From: Streptomyces sp. CB02261
Lineage (GTDB): Bacteria > Actinomycetota > Actinomycetes > Streptomycetales > Streptomycetaceae
Reading direction: 5' to 3'
Assembly (NCBI RefSeq): GCF_001905665.1
Contig: NZ_LIVX01000003.1
Location: forward strand, 381,478-445,477
Length of the DNA: 64,000 nucleotides
A program made the position numbers and the translations under genes. The notes under the pieces are model-generated. The model did not search any database. It was not told where the DNA came from and saw only the letters and a list, made by a program, of their open reading frames with translations. Position 1 is the stretch's first letter, and every line of letters starts with the position of its first letter. This document shows positions 37,569 to 47,403 of the stretch, piece after piece.

Positions 37569-38132
37569 TTACCCGTACGTATCCCCAGGTCCCACGGACC
37601 CGGGCGCCCGCAGCGGCCCGTAGCCCCGACGCGGAGCCCCCGGACCCAGCACCTTGATCACCCGCACCGTGCCGTGACCGAGGTCCTCGTTGAGCCGGGC
37701 CACGAGCCGGGGCGCGAGGAGGCGCAGCTGCGTCGCCCAGGCCGTCGAGTCGCACTGCACGGTGAGCACACGCGCGTCAGGCTCGTCGTCGTACTTCAGC
37801 GGTACGCAGTGCTTCGCCAGGTCCTCGCCGACGATCTGCGGCCAGCGGCCCATCACTCCACCGACGGCCGCCGGCGTCTCCCAGCCCCGCTCGGTGATCA
37901 GCCGGTTGATCGCCGCGCCGAGCGCCATGGGGTCGCGTCCGTCGGCGCGCGCGCCGGAGCGCAGGCCGCCGCCGCGCCGGGCCTGCTTCTTCTGCTGGGC
38001 CGCCGCGCCCTTGGCCTTCGCCTGTTCCTTGGCCGCGCGCAGCGCGACCCGCGCGAGATCGACGCCGGAGGCCTCGGGGACGGCGGGAGCCGAAGGCGTG
38101 TCCACAGGCTGTGGAAGCTTTTCGTCGCTCAT
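37569..38132 (-). CDS. DUF721/DciA-like protein
   Basis: A 187-residue protein. A disordered Lys/Ala/Gln/Arg-rich N-terminus (1-70) is followed by the DUF721 domain (about 75-160) with [28 protein letters not shown] and [20 protein letters not shown]721 proteins are DciA-type factors that assist loading or action of the replicative helicase DnaB. Its ATG overlaps the recF stop (ATGA), and it stands between recF and gyrB, the classical actinobacterial position. Confidence 0.88.
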   Translation of the reverse strand: MSDEKLPQPVDTPSAPAVPEASGVDLARVALRAAKEQAKAKGAAAQQKKQARRGGGLRSGARADGRDPMALGAAINRLITERGWETPAAVGGVMGRWPQIVGEDLAKHCVPLKYDDEPDARVLTVQCDSTAWATQLRLLAPRLVARLNEDLGHGTVRVIKVLGPGAPRRGYGPLRAPGSVGPGDTYG

Positions 38133-39250
38133 GCCCGCTCCACCGTCCCGTCGGCCACCGTGTACCGCGTCCCCGCGAGGACCCCCGGCACGTCGTCGTC
38201 CACGGCCGCCGTCACGAGGACCTGCTCGCCGCCCGCCACCAGCTCCGCGAGCCGCTCGCGGCGGCGCGCGTCCAGCTCGGCGAAGACGTCGTCGAGGACG
38301 AGGACCGGCTCGTTGCCCTCGGAGCGCAGCAGGTCGTACGAGGCGAGCCGCAGCGCCAGCGCGTACGACCAGGACTCGCCATGGCTGGCGTACCCCTTCG
38401 CGGGCAGCTCGCCGAGCTTGAGGAGCAGTTCGTCCCGGTGCGGCCCGACCAGGGTGACGCCCCGCTCGATCTCCTGCTTGCGCACCTCGGCGAGCGCGGC
38501 GATCAGTTGTTCGTAGAGTTCCTCGCGCGTGTGTCCCGCGCCGGGCGCCGAGGGCCGGTACTCCAGCAGAATCGGTCCGCCGCCGGGCGCCAGCTGGTCG
38601 TACGCCTTGTCCGCGAGCGGCTGCAGGACGGCGATCAGATCGAGCCGCTGCGCGAGCAGCTCCGCGCCGGCCCGCGCCAGGTGCTGGTCCCAGACGTCCA
38701 GGGTGGACAGGTCCATGCCGCGTCCGCCGTGCCGCCGGGCCATCGCCGCGGACTTCAGGAGCGTGTTGCGCTGCTTGAGCACGCGGTCGTAGTCGGAGCG
38801 CACGCCGGCCATGCGGGGCGTGCGCGCCGTGATCAGCTCGTCGAGGAAGCGCCGGCGCTCGCCGGGGTCGCCCTTCACCAGGGAGAGGTCCTCCGGCGCG
38901 AACAGCACGGTCCGTACGATGCCGAGCACGTCACGCGGCCTGACCTGCGAGGACCTGTTGATACGGGCACGGTTGGCCCGGCCGGGGTTGAGTTCCAGCT
39001 CGATCAGCTGGGAGCGCTCGCCCTGGGTGACGGCGGCACGGATCACCGCGCGCTCCGCGCCCATCCGGACGAGCGGGGCGTCGGTGGAGACGCGATGGCT
39101 GGAGAGGGTCGCGAGATAGCCGACGGCCTCGACCAGATTGGTCTTGCCCTGGCCGTTGGCGCCCACGAAAGCGGTGACGCCCGGGTCGAGCGGGACCTCG
39201 ACCCGGGCGTAGGAGCGAAAGTCGGCCAGCGACAGATGCGTGACGTGCAT
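38129..39250 (-). CDS. recF: DNA replication/repair protein RecF
   Basis: A 373-residue ABC-like ATPase. Walker A is [11 protein letters not shown] near the N-terminus; other features are the Q-loop region, the signature [13 protein letters not shown] and the Walker B-like [12 protein letters not shown]. RecF works with RecO/RecR to load RecA on gapped DNA. It starts ATG ([17 protein letters not shown]) and overlaps the DUF721 gene by 4 bases. Confidence 0.97.
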   Translation of the reverse strand: MHVTHLSLADFRSYARVEVPLDPGVTAFVGANGQGKTNLVEAVGYLATLSSHRVSTDAPLVRMGAERAVIRAAVTQGERSQLIELELNPGRANRARINRSSQVRPRDVLGIVRTVLFAPEDLSLVKGDPGERRRFLDELITARTPRMAGVRSDYDRVLKQRNTLLKSAAMARRHGGRGMDLSTLDVWDQHLARAGAELLAQRLDLIAVLQPLADKAYDQLAPGGGPILLEYRPSAPGAGHTREELYEQLIAALAEVRKQEIERGVTLVGPHRDELLLKLGELPAKGYASHGESWSYALALRLASYDLLRSEGNEPVLVLDDVFAELDARRRERLAELVAGGEQVLVTAAVDDDVPGVLAGTRYTVADGTVERA

Positions 39251-39307
39251 GGTGGTGCGCCGACCTTCCCCCGGCTGCTGTGCACCGCCGGGTGCACAGC
39301 CTGTGGA

Positions 39308-40186
39308 TTACTTCTTGGACTCGACCGCGTGGCCACCGAACTGGTTGCGCAGCGCGGCGATCATCTTCATCTGCGGGGAGTCGTCCTGCCGCGAGGCGAA
39401 CCGCGCGAACAGCGACGCGGTGATCGCCGGCAGCGGTACGGCGTTGTCGATGGCGGCCTCGACGGTCCACCGGCCCTCGCCGGAGTCCTGGGCGAAGCCG
39501 CGGAGCTGCTCCAGGTGCTCGTCCTCGTCCAGCGCGTTCACCGCGAGGTCGAGCAGCCAGGAACGGATGACCGTGCCCTCCTGCCAGGAGCGGAAGACCT
39601 CGCGCACGTCGGTGACGGAGTCGACCTTCTCCAGGAGCTCCCAGCCCTCGGCGTAGGCCTGCATCATCGCGTACTCGATGCCGTTGTGGACCATCTTCGC
39701 GAAGTGGCCGGCGCCGACCTTGCCCGCGTGGACGGAGCCGAACTCGCCCTCGGGCTTGAGCGCGTCGAAGATCGGCTGGACCCGCGCCACGTTCTCGGCG
39801 TCGCCGCCGTACATCAGCGCGTAGCCGTTCTCCAGGCCCCAGACGCCGCCGGAGACGCCGCAGTCGACGAAGCCGATGCCCTTGGCCGCCAGCTCCTCGG
39901 CGTGCTTCTCGTCGTCCGTCCAGCGCGAGTTCCCGCCGTCCACGACGATGTCGCCGGGGGAGAGCAGGGCACCGAGCTCGTCGATGGTGGACTGGGTCGC
40001 GGCACCGGCCGGGACCATGACCCACACGACGCGGGGCCCCTTGAGCTTGCCCACAAGCTCTTCGAGGCTGTGGACATCGGCGAGGTCCGGGTTGCGGTCG
40101 TATCCGATGACGGTGTGGCCTGCGCGGCGGATGCGCTCACGCATGTTGCCGCCCATCTTGCCGAGACCGACGAGACCGAGCTCCAT
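39308..40186 (-). CDS. gnd: 6-phosphogluconate dehydrogenase (decarboxylating), GndA/YqeC type
   Basis: A 292-residue short form. The N-terminal Rossmann motif is LGLVGLGKMGGNM, substrate and catalytic residues lie in VDGGNSRWTDD and CGVSGGVWGLENG, and a C-terminal helical domain carries KMVHNGIEYAMMQAYAEG. It oxidises 6-phosphogluconate to ribulose 5-phosphate, making NAD(P)H. The ATG at 40186 follows AAGGAA; 22 residues upstream in the frame are not conserved-looking. It lies in the conserved place between dnaN and recF. Confidence 0.93.
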   Translation of the reverse strand: MELGLVGLGKMGGNMRERIRRAGHTVIGYDRNPDLADVHSLEELVGKLKGPRVVWVMVPAGAATQSTIDELGALLSPGDIVVDGGNSRWTDDEKHAEELAAKGIGFVDCGVSGGVWGLENGYALMYGGDAENVARVQPIFDALKPEGEFGSVHAGKVGAGHFAKMVHNGIEYAMMQAYAEGWELLEKVDSVTDVREVFRSWQEGTVIRSWLLDLAVNALDEDEHLEQLRGFAQDSGEGRWTVEAAIDNAVPLPAITASLFARFASRQDDSPQMKMIAALRNQFGGHAVESKK

Positions 40187-40370
40187 CAGAGATTCCTTAA
40201 GCGTCGTGTGCGGTTTACCCGGGTCCGAGCCTACGCCGGGACCCGGGTGCACACCTGTGGGGTCAGCCGCTCAGTCGACGGCCGCCCCGAAGGCTCATCC
40301 GGGGAGCCGGACCGGCATCCTGTGCCCTCCCGGAGGACGACCCCCGGACCCCCGGCAGGAACCGCGGGCG

Positions 40371-41501
40371 TCAGCCGCTCAGCCGCACCGGCATGATCAG
40401 GTACTTGTAGGCCTCGTCCGCCTCGGCGTCCACGCCCGGCTTGCCGCTCAGCAGCGCCGGCTTCGTGGAGGTCGTGAAGGAGAGCTGGGCGACCGGGGAG
40501 TCGATCGCGCTCAGGCCGTCCAGGAGGAAGGTCGGGTTGAAGGCGATCGAGATGTCGTCGCCCTCCAGCTGCGCGTCGACCCGCTCCACAGCCTGTGCGT
40601 CGTCGCTGGAGCCCGCCTCCAGGATCAGCACGCCCTGCTCGAAGCTCAGCCGGACCGGGGTGTTGCGCTCGGCCACCAGGGCCACGCGCTTGACGGCCTC
40701 GACGAACGGAGCGGTCTCGATCACCGCGACCGAGTTGAACTCGGTGGGGAAGAGCGTCCGGTACTTCGGCAGGTCGCCTTCGAGCAGCCGGGTGGTGGTG
40801 CGGCGGCCCGCGCCCTCGAAGCCGATGAGGCCCTCGCCCTTGCCGGAGCCCGAGAGCGCCAGGGTGACGGTGTCGCCGCTGGTGAGCGCCTTGGCGGTGT
40901 CCAGGAGCGTCTTCGCGGGCACCAGGGCGACCGCGGAGGCGTCCGGGGACTCCGGCTTCCACAGGAACTCGCGGACCGCGAAGCGGTAGCGGTCGGTGGA
41001 GGCCAGGGTGACCGTGTCGCCCTCGATCTCGATGCGCACACCGGTGAGGACGGGCAGCGTGTCGTCACGGCCGGCGGCGATCGCCACCTGCGCGGCGGCG
41101 GAGGCGAAGACCTCACCGGGGACGGTGCCGGTCGCGGTGGGCATCTCCGGCAGCGCCGGGTACTCCTCCACCGGCAGGGTGTGGAGGGTGAAGCGGGAGG
41201 AGCCGCAGACCACGGTCGCCCGTACACCGTCTGTGGAGATCTCCACGGGACGGTTGGGGAGGGCGCGGCAGATGTCGGCGAGCAGGCGGCCGGAGACCAG
41301 GACGGTGCCGTCCTCCTCGACCTCCGCCTCGACGGAGACGCGGGCCGAGACCTCGTAGTCGAAGCTCGAGAAGCTCAGGGCGCCGTCCTCGGCCTTCAGC
41401 AGAAGGCCCGCGAGCACGGGCGCCGGCGGACGGGCCGGAAGGCTGCGGGCCACCCAGGCCACCGCCTCCGCGAGTACATCGCGCTCCACCCGGATCTTCA
41501 C
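40371..41501 (-). CDS. dnaN: DNA polymerase III beta sliding clamp
   Basis: 376 residues, the normal clamp length, with three similar beta-clamp domains (segments VARSLPARPPAPVLAGLLL, GVRIEIEGDTVTLASTDRYR and SFEQGVLILEAGSSDD) and the C-terminal MPVRLSG. GTG start, with AGGAGG 8-9 bases upstream. The clamp tethers DNA polymerase III and binds many replication and repair partners. It flanks oriC and is transcribed away from it. Confidence 0.97.
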   Translation of the reverse strand: MKIRVERDVLAEAVAWVARSLPARPPAPVLAGLLLKAEDGALSFSSFDYEVSARVSVEAEVEEDGTVLVSGRLLADICRALPNRPVEISTDGVRATVVCGSSRFTLHTLPVEEYPALPEMPTATGTVPGEVFASAAAQVAIAAGRDDTLPVLTGVRIEIEGDTVTLASTDRYRFAVREFLWKPESPDASAVALVPAKTLLDTAKALTSGDTVTLALSGSGKGEGLIGFEGAGRRTTTRLLEGDLPKYRTLFPTEFNSVAVIETAPFVEAVKRVALVAERNTPVRLSFEQGVLILEAGSSDDAQAVERVDAQLEGDDISIAFNPTFLLDGLSAIDSPVAQLSFTTSTKPALLSGKPGVDAEADEAYKYLIMPVRLSG

Positions 41502-41619
41502 CGGAACCGCCTCCTGCTGTTGCTGGCTCTTCGTCGACTGCGGGAACCAGTCTGACGTACGCCGCCGACACTCGTCGCTGCTCGGGGTCAAGTCGCGACG
41601 AGAGGGCGTCGGAGCTCCG

Positions 41620-42270
41620 GCGCCGAGTTGTGCACAGGTCCCACTTCGAAGCGGATTCCGGGCTAACTCTATGTGGGAGTAGTAGTAGGGCCTGTGGAAA
41701 CGGTGGATAACGCCATCTGCGCAGGTCAGACCCGTTTTTTTGTCCACCGCGCCTGTGGGTGGAGCCGGTGGACAACTGGGGTTCTCTGTGGACACCCGAA
41801 AGTTCTGCACACCCGGTACACAGGCCATGGGGAGTTCTCCCCAGCGCTGTCCCCAGCTTTACCCACGTTCCCCACAGCCCAACCGTCCTCCTTGGTGTGA
41901 CCGCTTTCACTCGACGCGGTGAGAGGGGGTGATTCGTTGCCGAACAGTGGACAGGGGTGTGGAGAAGCTGTGGGCAACGGACCCGGCCCTGTGGGCAGCC
42001 AGTGGACAACCGTCGGCGCCTCCTGTGGACGAAACTTTCATCCACAGCCTGTGGAGATCTTTTACCAACAATTCCACAAGTGCCTGACCTGGGGTGATGA
42101 TCTGTCACCAAGCCTGCCTGTGGACACGATCCGGATAACTCGACAGTCCCCACCCTGTGGACGGGAGATCATCCCCCAATCTGTGGAGAACCCGCCACCG
42201 GAACGGAGTAATCGAACAGCCCGGCTGCCGCGCCGACCCCGTACACAGCTGTGCACAGTCCCGCGGGAGG
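41620..42270. other. oriC: replication origin oriC with DnaA-box array
   Basis: The 913-bp non-coding gap between dnaN and dnaA contains about 17 nonamers one or two mismatches from TTGTCCACA, in both orientations. Examples are 41628 TTGTGCACA, 41740 TTGTCCACC, 41767 GGTGGACAA, 41787 TGTGGACAC, 41958 TGTGGAGAA, 41969 TGTGGGCAA, 42001 AGTGGACAA, 42024 TGTGGACGA, 42119 TGTGGACAC, 42156 TGTGGACGG and 42182 TGTGGAGAA. An AT-rich GTTTTTTTG run lies at 41734-41742. Streptomyces origins are known to have about 19 such boxes between these two genes. No small gene is evident. Confidence 0.93.
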
Positions 42271-42282
42271 GCTCCGGAGACG

Positions 42283-42323
42283 CCGAAGGGGCGCTCCGGG
42301 AGGTGTCCCGGAGCGCCCTTCGG
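42283..42323 (-). terminator. terminator downstream of dnaA
   Basis: Long arms, CCGAAGGGGCGCTCCGGGA and TCCCGGAGCGCCCTTCGG, with one bulged base and a 4-base loop, lie 90 bp after the dnaA stop on the minus strand. This separates dnaA transcripts from oriC. Confidence 0.75.
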
Positions 42324-42414
42324 AGGCCGCTGAGGCCGTGCGTCAGCCGTGCGCCGACCGTTCGCCGGCTGTGCGTCGGTCGCTGGTTGCCGGCCGTGGC
42401 TCGTCGCTGTGGGG

Positions 42415-44175
42415 TCAGCCGTTCTTGATGCGGTTGGTGAGTTCGGTGACCTGGTTGTAGATGGAGCGCCGCTCGGCCATCAGCGCGCGGATCTTCCGGT
42501 CCGCGTGCATCACCGTCGTATGGTCACGGCCGCCGAACTGCGCGCCGATCTTCGGCAGCGACAGGTCCGTGAGCTCGCGGCACAGGTACATGGCGATCTG
42601 CCGGGCCGTCACCAGGACTCGGCTGCGCGAGGATCCGCAGAGGTCCTCCACCGTGAGGCCGAAGTAGTCCGCCGTGGCCGCCATGATCGCCGGGGCCGTG
42701 ATCTCCGGTGACGAGTCCTCGCCGCCCGGGATGAGGTCCTTGAGGACGATCTCGGTGAGTCCCAGGTCCACCGGCTGCCGGTTGAGGCTGGCGAAGGCCG
42801 TCACCCGGATCAGCGCGCCCTCCAGCTCACGGATGTTCCGCGAGATCCGGGAGGCGATGAACTCCAGCACCTCCGGCGGGGCGTTGAGCTGCTCCTGCAC
42901 CGCCTTCTTGCGGAGGATCGCGATGCGCGTCTCCAGCTCGGGCGGCTGCACATCGGTGGTGAGGCCCCACTCGAAGCGGTTGCGCAGGCGGTCCTCCAGG
43001 GTCACCAGCTGCTTGGGCGGCCGGTCCGAGGAGAGCACGATCTGCTTGTTCGCGTTGTGCAGGGTGTTGAAGGTGTGGAAGAACTCCTCCTGCGTCGACT
43101 CCTTGCTCGCGAGGAACTGGATGTCGTCGACGAGAAGGATGTCCACATCGCGGTAGCGCTTGCGGAAGGCGTCGCCCTTGCCGTCGCGGATCGAGTTGAT
43201 GAACTCGTTCGTGAACTCCTCGGAACTCACGTACCGCACGCGCGTGCCGGGGTAGAGGCTCCGCGCGTAGTGTCCGATCGCGTGCAGCAGGTGGGTCTTG
43301 CCGAGACCCGACTCGCCGTAGATGAAGAGCGGGTTGTACGCCTTCGCCGGCGCCTCGGCGACCGCGACGGCGGCCGCGTGCGCGAAGCGGTTCGAGGAAC
43401 CGATGACGAAGGTGTCGAAGAGGTACTTGGGGTTCAGCCGCGCGTGCTGCTCGCCGGGAGCGCCGGAGCCCTGCGCGGAGGACGGGGAACCGTGGCCGCC
43501 GCCCGGCACACCCCCGGGGCCGCCGGGGCGGGGACCGGGACGGCCCCCGTGGTTCTGCGGCTCGGGCAGCTCGCCGCGCTCGGGCCGCTGCGACTCGTAA
43601 CCCCGGGGCGGCTCGTCGTAACGCGACTGCCGGGGCTGCTCGGGACCGGTGTACGGAGCCCGCTCCTGGTAGCCGCCCATCCGGGGCTGCTGCCAGGACA
43701 GGTCCTCCTGGGTACGCGGCCAGGCGCCGGGGTCGGGCCGCTGCTGCGTGTAGTCGGGGTACGCGGGGCGCGCGGTGGGCAGTCCGTCGTCGGGCATCGG
43801 CCGGTGGCCGTACCCCTCGTACTTCTCGTACGGCTCGGGCTGCGCGCGCTCGTCGTACCGGGACTGCTGCTGGACGGGGGGCGCCGGCGGCGTCGGCTCG
43901 CCGACGGAGTCGTCCACGGTGATCGCGATCCGGATCGGACGGCCGCACTCACGGCTCAGCGTCTCGCTGATCAACGGAGCGAGCCGGCCTTCGAGGACGC
44001 GCTTGCCCCACTCGTTGGGCACGGCGAGCAGCGCGGTGTCCGCGACCAGGGCCAGGGGCTGGCAGCGCTCGATCCACTGCTTGTCCTTCGGCTCGATCCC
44101 CTGCTGACCCTCGGCGAGGAGGTGCTCGAGGACGCGTGGCCAGACTGCGGCAAGATCGGCAGGAACGTCAGCCAC
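42415..44175 (-). CDS. dnaA: chromosomal replication initiator protein DnaA
   Basis: A 586-residue protein. Domain I (about 1-80) starts [19 protein letters not shown]. Domain II is a very long Pro/Gly/Gln/Tyr/Arg-rich linker (about 90-250) as in other Streptomyces DnaA. The AAA+ domain has Walker [16 protein letters not shown] and Walker [11 protein letters not shown]. Domain IV has [15 protein letters not shown], the DnaA-box-binding signature. GTG start; the ribosome site is weak (GAGAAAG). Its promoter carries DnaA boxes, so autoregulation is likely. Confidence 0.97.
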   Translation of the reverse strand: MADVPADLAAVWPRVLEHLLAEGQQGIEPKDKQWIERCQPLALVADTALLAVPNEWGKRVLEGRLAPLISETLSRECGRPIRIAITVDDSVGEPTPPAPPVQQQSRYDERAQPEPYEKYEGYGHRPMPDDGLPTARPAYPDYTQQRPDPGAWPRTQEDLSWQQPRMGGYQERAPYTGPEQPRQSRYDEPPRGYESQRPERGELPEPQNHGGRPGPRPGGPGGVPGGGHGSPSSAQGSGAPGEQHARLNPKYLFDTFVIGSSNRFAHAAAVAVAEAPAKAYNPLFIYGESGLGKTHLLHAIGHYARSLYPGTRVRYVSSEEFTNEFINSIRDGKGDAFRKRYRDVDILLVDDIQFLASKESTQEEFFHTFNTLHNANKQIVLSSDRPPKQLVTLEDRLRNRFEWGLTTDVQPPELETRIAILRKKAVQEQLNAPPEVLEFIASRISRNIRELEGALIRVTAFASLNRQPVDLGLTEIVLKDLIPGGEDSSPEITAPAIMAATADYFGLTVEDLCGSSRSRVLVTARQIAMYLCRELTDLSLPKIGAQFGGRDHTTVMHADRKIRALMAERRSIYNQVTELTNRIKNG

Positions 44176-44297
44176 AGGGCACGCTTTCTCGCAGGTCCCA
44201 CGATGGTGTGGTTCTCGGGGGACGGTGGGTCGGTGTCCGTGAGGACGGGTCCAGGAGGACAGGTGGGACAGAACGGAAAAGAATGTGGAGTCCGTCC

Positions 44298-44352
44298 ACG
44301 GTAGTCGCGGCGGCTGACGTGGTTCAAGTTGTTGTCCACAGCCTGTGCACAA
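44298..44352 (-). promoter_or_regulatory. dnaA promoter with DnaA boxes
   Basis: On the minus strand, TTGAAC (44322-44327) and TACCGT (44298-44303) with an 18-bp spacer form a housekeeping-type promoter. Just upstream lie a perfect DnaA box, TTGTCCACA (44332-44340), and TGTGCACAA (44344-44352). This fits the known autorepression of Streptomyces dnaA. Confidence 0.65.
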
Positions 44353-44374
44353 TGGGGGGCGGCGACAGGTCGGT

Positions 44375-44404
44375 TTGACCGGATGGCGTAGCCGCGCGTA
44401 CCGT
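44375..44404 (+). promoter_or_regulatory. candidate rpmH operon promoter
   Basis: TTGACC (44375-44380), an 18-bp spacer and TACCGT (44399-44404) lie 167 bp upstream of rpmH. This resembles a principal sigma (HrdB) promoter; the remaining leader to the start codon shows no obvious riboswitch. Confidence 0.5.
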
Positions 44405-44570
44405 AACCAGGTCGAGTTGTCGATGGCTGCTGCCGCCTGCCTCCGATGGGCAAAGATCACGGTCTGTGATCGTGAAGCGGTGCACTCGGGCGTATTGCGA
44501 GCTACTCGTGGGCGCACGGTGACAGCCAGGCGATGTCCCGCCATCTACGAATCATTTCTGGAGCCCCCGA

Positions 44571-44708
44571 GTGAGCAAGCGCACCTTCCAGCCGAACAAC
44601 CGTCGTCGCGCCAAGACCCACGGCTTCCGCCTGCGGATGCGGACGCGTGCCGGTCGCGCCATCCTTGCGAACCGCCGTTCCAAGGGTCGCTCGGCGCTGT
44701 CCGCCTGA
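44571..44708 (+). CDS. rpmH: 50S ribosomal protein L34
   Basis: A 45-residue basic protein: [20 protein letters not shown], then [20 protein letters not shown] and LSA. This is the canonical L34 sequence with the RTFQPN start and RMRTRAGR motif. GTG start after a GGAG-type site. It is the first gene of the rpmH-rnpA-yidD-yidC-jag-rsmG run and is divergent from dnaA, as in most bacteria. Confidence 0.98.
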   Translation: MSKRTFQPNNRRRAKTHGFRLRMRTRAGRAILANRRSKGRSALSA

Positions 44709-44729
44709 TCCGCTTAAACAGGTCATGAC

Positions 44730-45101
44730 GTGCTGCCTACCGAGAATCGGCTGAGGCGGCGCGAGGACTTCGCAACCGCGGTACGCCGAGGTCGCCGGGC
44801 CGGTCGCCCGCTCCTCGTCGTCCACCTACGCAGCGGTGCAACGAACCCGCACGCGCCTGGGGAGAGCGCTTCCCCGGCACGTGCGGGTTTCGTCGTGAGC
44901 AAGGCCGTGGGCGGCGCGGTCGTGCGCAACCAGGTCAAGCGTCGCCTCCGCCATCTCGTCCGCGACCGGCTCTCCGAGCTGCCCCCCGGTAGCCTGGTGG
45001 TCGTACGGGCGTTGCCCGGAGCCGGCGACGCCGACCACGCACAGCTGGCCCGAGACCTGGACGCCGCTCTCCAGCGGCTGCTGGGAGGGGGCACGCGATG
45101 A
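44730..45101 (+). CDS. rnpA: ribonuclease P protein component
   Basis: A 123-residue basic protein. The N-terminal [13 protein letters not shown] and the RNR segment [20 protein letters not shown] are the RNase P protein signature. It assists the RNase P RNA in maturing tRNA 5' ends. It starts 22 bp after rpmH and overlaps yidD by 4 bases. There is an insertion-like Pro/Ala/Glu stretch around residues 35-50. Confidence 0.96.
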   Translation: MLPTENRLRRREDFATAVRRGRRAGRPLLVVHLRSGATNPHAPGESASPARAGFVVSKAVGGAVVRNQVKRRLRHLVRDRLSELPPGSLVVVRALPGAGDADHAQLARDLDAALQRLLGGGTR

Positions 45102-45424
45102 AGTACCCGCTGCTGGCTCTCATCAAGCTGTACCAGTGGACGATCAGCCCACTCCTGGGCCCCGTCTGCCGGTACTACCCGTCGTGTTCCCACTACGGAT
45201 TCACGGCCATCGACCGGCATGGCGCGATCAAGGGCACGGCCCTGACCGCCTGGCGCATCCTGCGGTGCAATCCGTGGTCGCCCGGTGGTGTGGACCACGT
45301 CCCCCCGCGTAAGCGCCCCCGCTGGCACGAAATGCTGAGGAACGCGCTGCGCGGCGACAAGGGCGGGTCCACCGCCGAGACGAGCCCGGCCGCAGAGACC
45401 TCGCCCAATGCTCAAGGAGCCTGA
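45098..45424 (+). CDS. yidD: membrane protein insertion efficiency factor YidD
   Basis: A 108-residue protein of the YidD family. Core motifs: [26 protein letters not shown] and [24 protein letters not shown], including the conserved Cys residues, with a variable hydrophilic tail after about 85. It supports YidC-dependent membrane insertion at the inner face of the membrane. The ATG overlaps the rnpA stop (ATGA); yidC follows after 3 bp. Confidence 0.95.
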   Translation: MKYPLLALIKLYQWTISPLLGPVCRYYPSCSHYGFTAIDRHGAIKGTALTAWRILRCNPWSPGGVDHVPPRKRPRWHEMLRNALRGDKGGSTAETSPAAETSPNAQGA

Positions 45425-45427
45425 TTA

Positions 45428-46744
45428 GTGGACACGATTGCCAGTCTGTTCAGCTTCATCACCACACCTGTCTCATGGGTGATCGTCCAGTTCCATAAAC
45501 TGTTCGGGGCGATCTTCGGTCCTGACACGGGCTGGGCCTGGGGCCTGTCGATCATGTGCCTGGTGGTGCTGATCCGTATCTGTCTGATTCCGCTGTTCGT
45601 CAAGCAGATCAAGTCGACGCGGAACATGCAGGCGCTCCAGCCGAAGATGAAGGCGATCCAGGAGCGCTACAAGAGCGACAAGCAGCGTCAGTCCGAAGAG
45701 ATGATGAAGCTGTACAAGGAGACGGGTACCAACCCGCTCTCCTCGTGCCTGCCCATCCTTGCGCAGTCGCCCTTCTTCTTCGCGCTGTACCACGTGCTCT
45801 CCAACATCGCCGAGGGCGACACCGTCGGTGTCATCAACCAGTCGCTGCTCGACAGCGCGCGGCAGGCGCACATCTTCGGCGCCCCGCTGGCCTCGAAGTT
45901 CACGGACAGCGCCGCCGATGTCGCCGCTCTCGACGCTTCGATCACCTCGGTCCGCATCGTCACCGCGATCATGATCATCATGATGTCGGCCTCGCAGTTC
46001 TTCACCCAGCGCCAGCTGATGATGAAGAACGTCGACCTCTCGGTGAAGACCCCGTACATGCAGCAGCAGAAGATGCTCATGTACATCTTCCCGGTGATCT
46101 TCGCCGTCATGGGCATCAACTTCCCCGTCGGTGTCCTCGTCTACTGGCTGACCACCAACGTGTGGACCATGGGCCAGCAGATGTACGTGATCAACCAGAA
46201 CCCGACGCCGGGCAGCAAGGCGCAGGACTCCTACCTCCAGCGCCTGCTGAAGAGCATCACCACCCACGGCGAGGTCCGCGGTCGTCGCCGCAAGGCCATC
46301 GTCAAGGTGATCGTCGCCAAGGGCAGCGACCGCAACGAGAACGAGCGCCGCTTCTTCACGGGTCTCGCCAAGGCGGGCTTCGCCCCCCAGGCCGACGGCA
46401 CCGTGATCAAGAGCGACACCATCGCCGCCGAGGCCGAGGGCGGAGCCGCCGCCAGGCGTCAGCAGCCCAAGCGCCAGACCAAGGCCCAGCGTCAGGCCGC
46501 CGCGGCCCAGGCCGCGGTCAAGGACACCGAGGAAATCTCCGAGCCGGCCGCCGTCGAGGCGACCACCTCGCTCGAGAAGAAGCCCCAGGGTCCGGCCAAG
46601 ACCGCCGCGAAGGGCGAGCCGAAGGACGAGGCGGGAGACAAGCCCGCGCGTCCGAGCCGTGCCAACTCCGGAGGCTCCCGTCAGGGCAAGTCCGGTCAGC
46701 GCAAGGGCCAGCAGCGGCCCAAGCACCCGTCCTCCAAGAAGTAA
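45428..46744 (+). CDS. yidC: membrane protein insertase YidC
   Basis: A 438-residue insertase of the short YidC/Oxa1 form without the large periplasmic domain. Membrane segments start near residues 10, 40, 110, 175 and 215; core motifs are [19 protein letters not shown] and [12 protein letters not shown]. The long C-terminal basic/acidic tail (about 290-438) is typical for actinobacteria and may bind ribosomes. It inserts membrane proteins with or without SecYEG. GTG start; jag follows after 29 bp. Confidence 0.95.
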   Translation: MDTIASLFSFITTPVSWVIVQFHKLFGAIFGPDTGWAWGLSIMCLVVLIRICLIPLFVKQIKSTRNMQALQPKMKAIQERYKSDKQRQSEEMMKLYKETGTNPLSSCLPILAQSPFFFALYHVLSNIAEGDTVGVINQSLLDSARQAHIFGAPLASKFTDSAADVAALDASITSVRIVTAIMIIMMSASQFFTQRQLMMKNVDLSVKTPYMQQQKMLMYIFPVIFAVMGINFPVGVLVYWLTTNVWTMGQQMYVINQNPTPGSKAQDSYLQRLLKSITTHGEVRGRRRKAIVKVIVAKGSDRNENERRFFTGLAKAGFAPQADGTVIKSDTIAAEAEGGAAARRQQPKRQTKAQRQAAAAQAAVKDTEEISEPAAVEATTSLEKKPQGPAKTAAKGEPKDEAGDKPARPSRANSGGSRQGKSGQRKGQQRPKHPSSKK

Positions 46745-46773
46745 GCCTCGCCGAAGCAAGAAGGAGTCCATCC

Positions 46774-47286
46774 GTGACGGAAGGCACCACCTCCGCCGCC
46801 GCCGAGGGTGGCGACACCCTGACCCGCCTTGAGCAGGAGGGTGAGATCGCGGCCGACTACCTCGAGGGTCTGCTCGACATCGCCGACCTCGACGGCGACA
46901 TCGACATGGACGTCGAGGCGGACCGGGCCGCGGTCTCGATCATCAGCGACTCCAGCAGCCGTGAGCTGCAGAAGCTCGTGGGCCGCGACGGCGAGGTCCT
47001 GGAGGCCCTCCAGGAGCTGACGCGCCTGGCCGTGCACCGGGAGACCGGTGACCGCAGCCGTCTGATGCTCGACATCGCCGGTTTCCGTGCCCAGAAGCGC
47101 ACCGAGCTCGCCGAGCTGGGCGCCAAGGCCGCGATCGAGGTGAAGTCCACCGGCCAGCCGGTCAAGCTGGACCCGATGACGCCGTTCGAGCGCAAGGTCG
47201 TCCACGACGCGATCGCCGCCGCCGGTCTGCGCAGCGAGTCCGAGGGCGAGGAGCCGCAGCGCTTCGTCGTCGTGCTCCCGGCCTGA
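46774..47286 (+). CDS. jag: Jag/KhpB-like KH and R3H domain RNA-binding protein
   Basis: A 170-residue protein. A Jag N-terminal/KH-like region includes LEGLLDIADLDGDIDMDVE and GRDGEVLEALQELTRL; an R3H-type C-terminus contains RLMLDIAGFRAQKR and PMTPFERKVVHDAI. It binds RNA and in other bacteria influences cell elongation and division. GTG start with AAGGAG 8 bases upstream; longer frames into yidC are spurious. Followed by a terminator. Confidence 0.92.
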   Translation: MTEGTTSAAAEGGDTLTRLEQEGEIAADYLEGLLDIADLDGDIDMDVEADRAAVSIISDSSSRELQKLVGRDGEVLEALQELTRLAVHRETGDRSRLMLDIAGFRAQKRTELAELGAKAAIEVKSTGQPVKLDPMTPFERKVVHDAIAAAGLRSESEGEEPQRFVVVLPA

Positions 47287-47300
47287 ACCCTCACGTAGTG

Positions 47301-47330
47301 TCGGCCCCGTCTGTTCGCAGGCGGGGCCGA
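47301..47330 (+). terminator. terminator with TTCG loop after jag
   Basis: The arms TCGGCCCCG and CGGGGCCGA, with an inner CTG/CAG pair around a TTCG tetraloop (47314-47317), are followed by TCTTTG. A good intrinsic terminator for the rpmH-jag transcript. Confidence 0.85.
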
Positions 47331-47403
47331 TCTTTGTCAGCCTGATAGTCAGCCACCACAGTGCGCTCGCACGCGAAGCGTGCGGTACGGAAGGACGGTT
47401 CCC

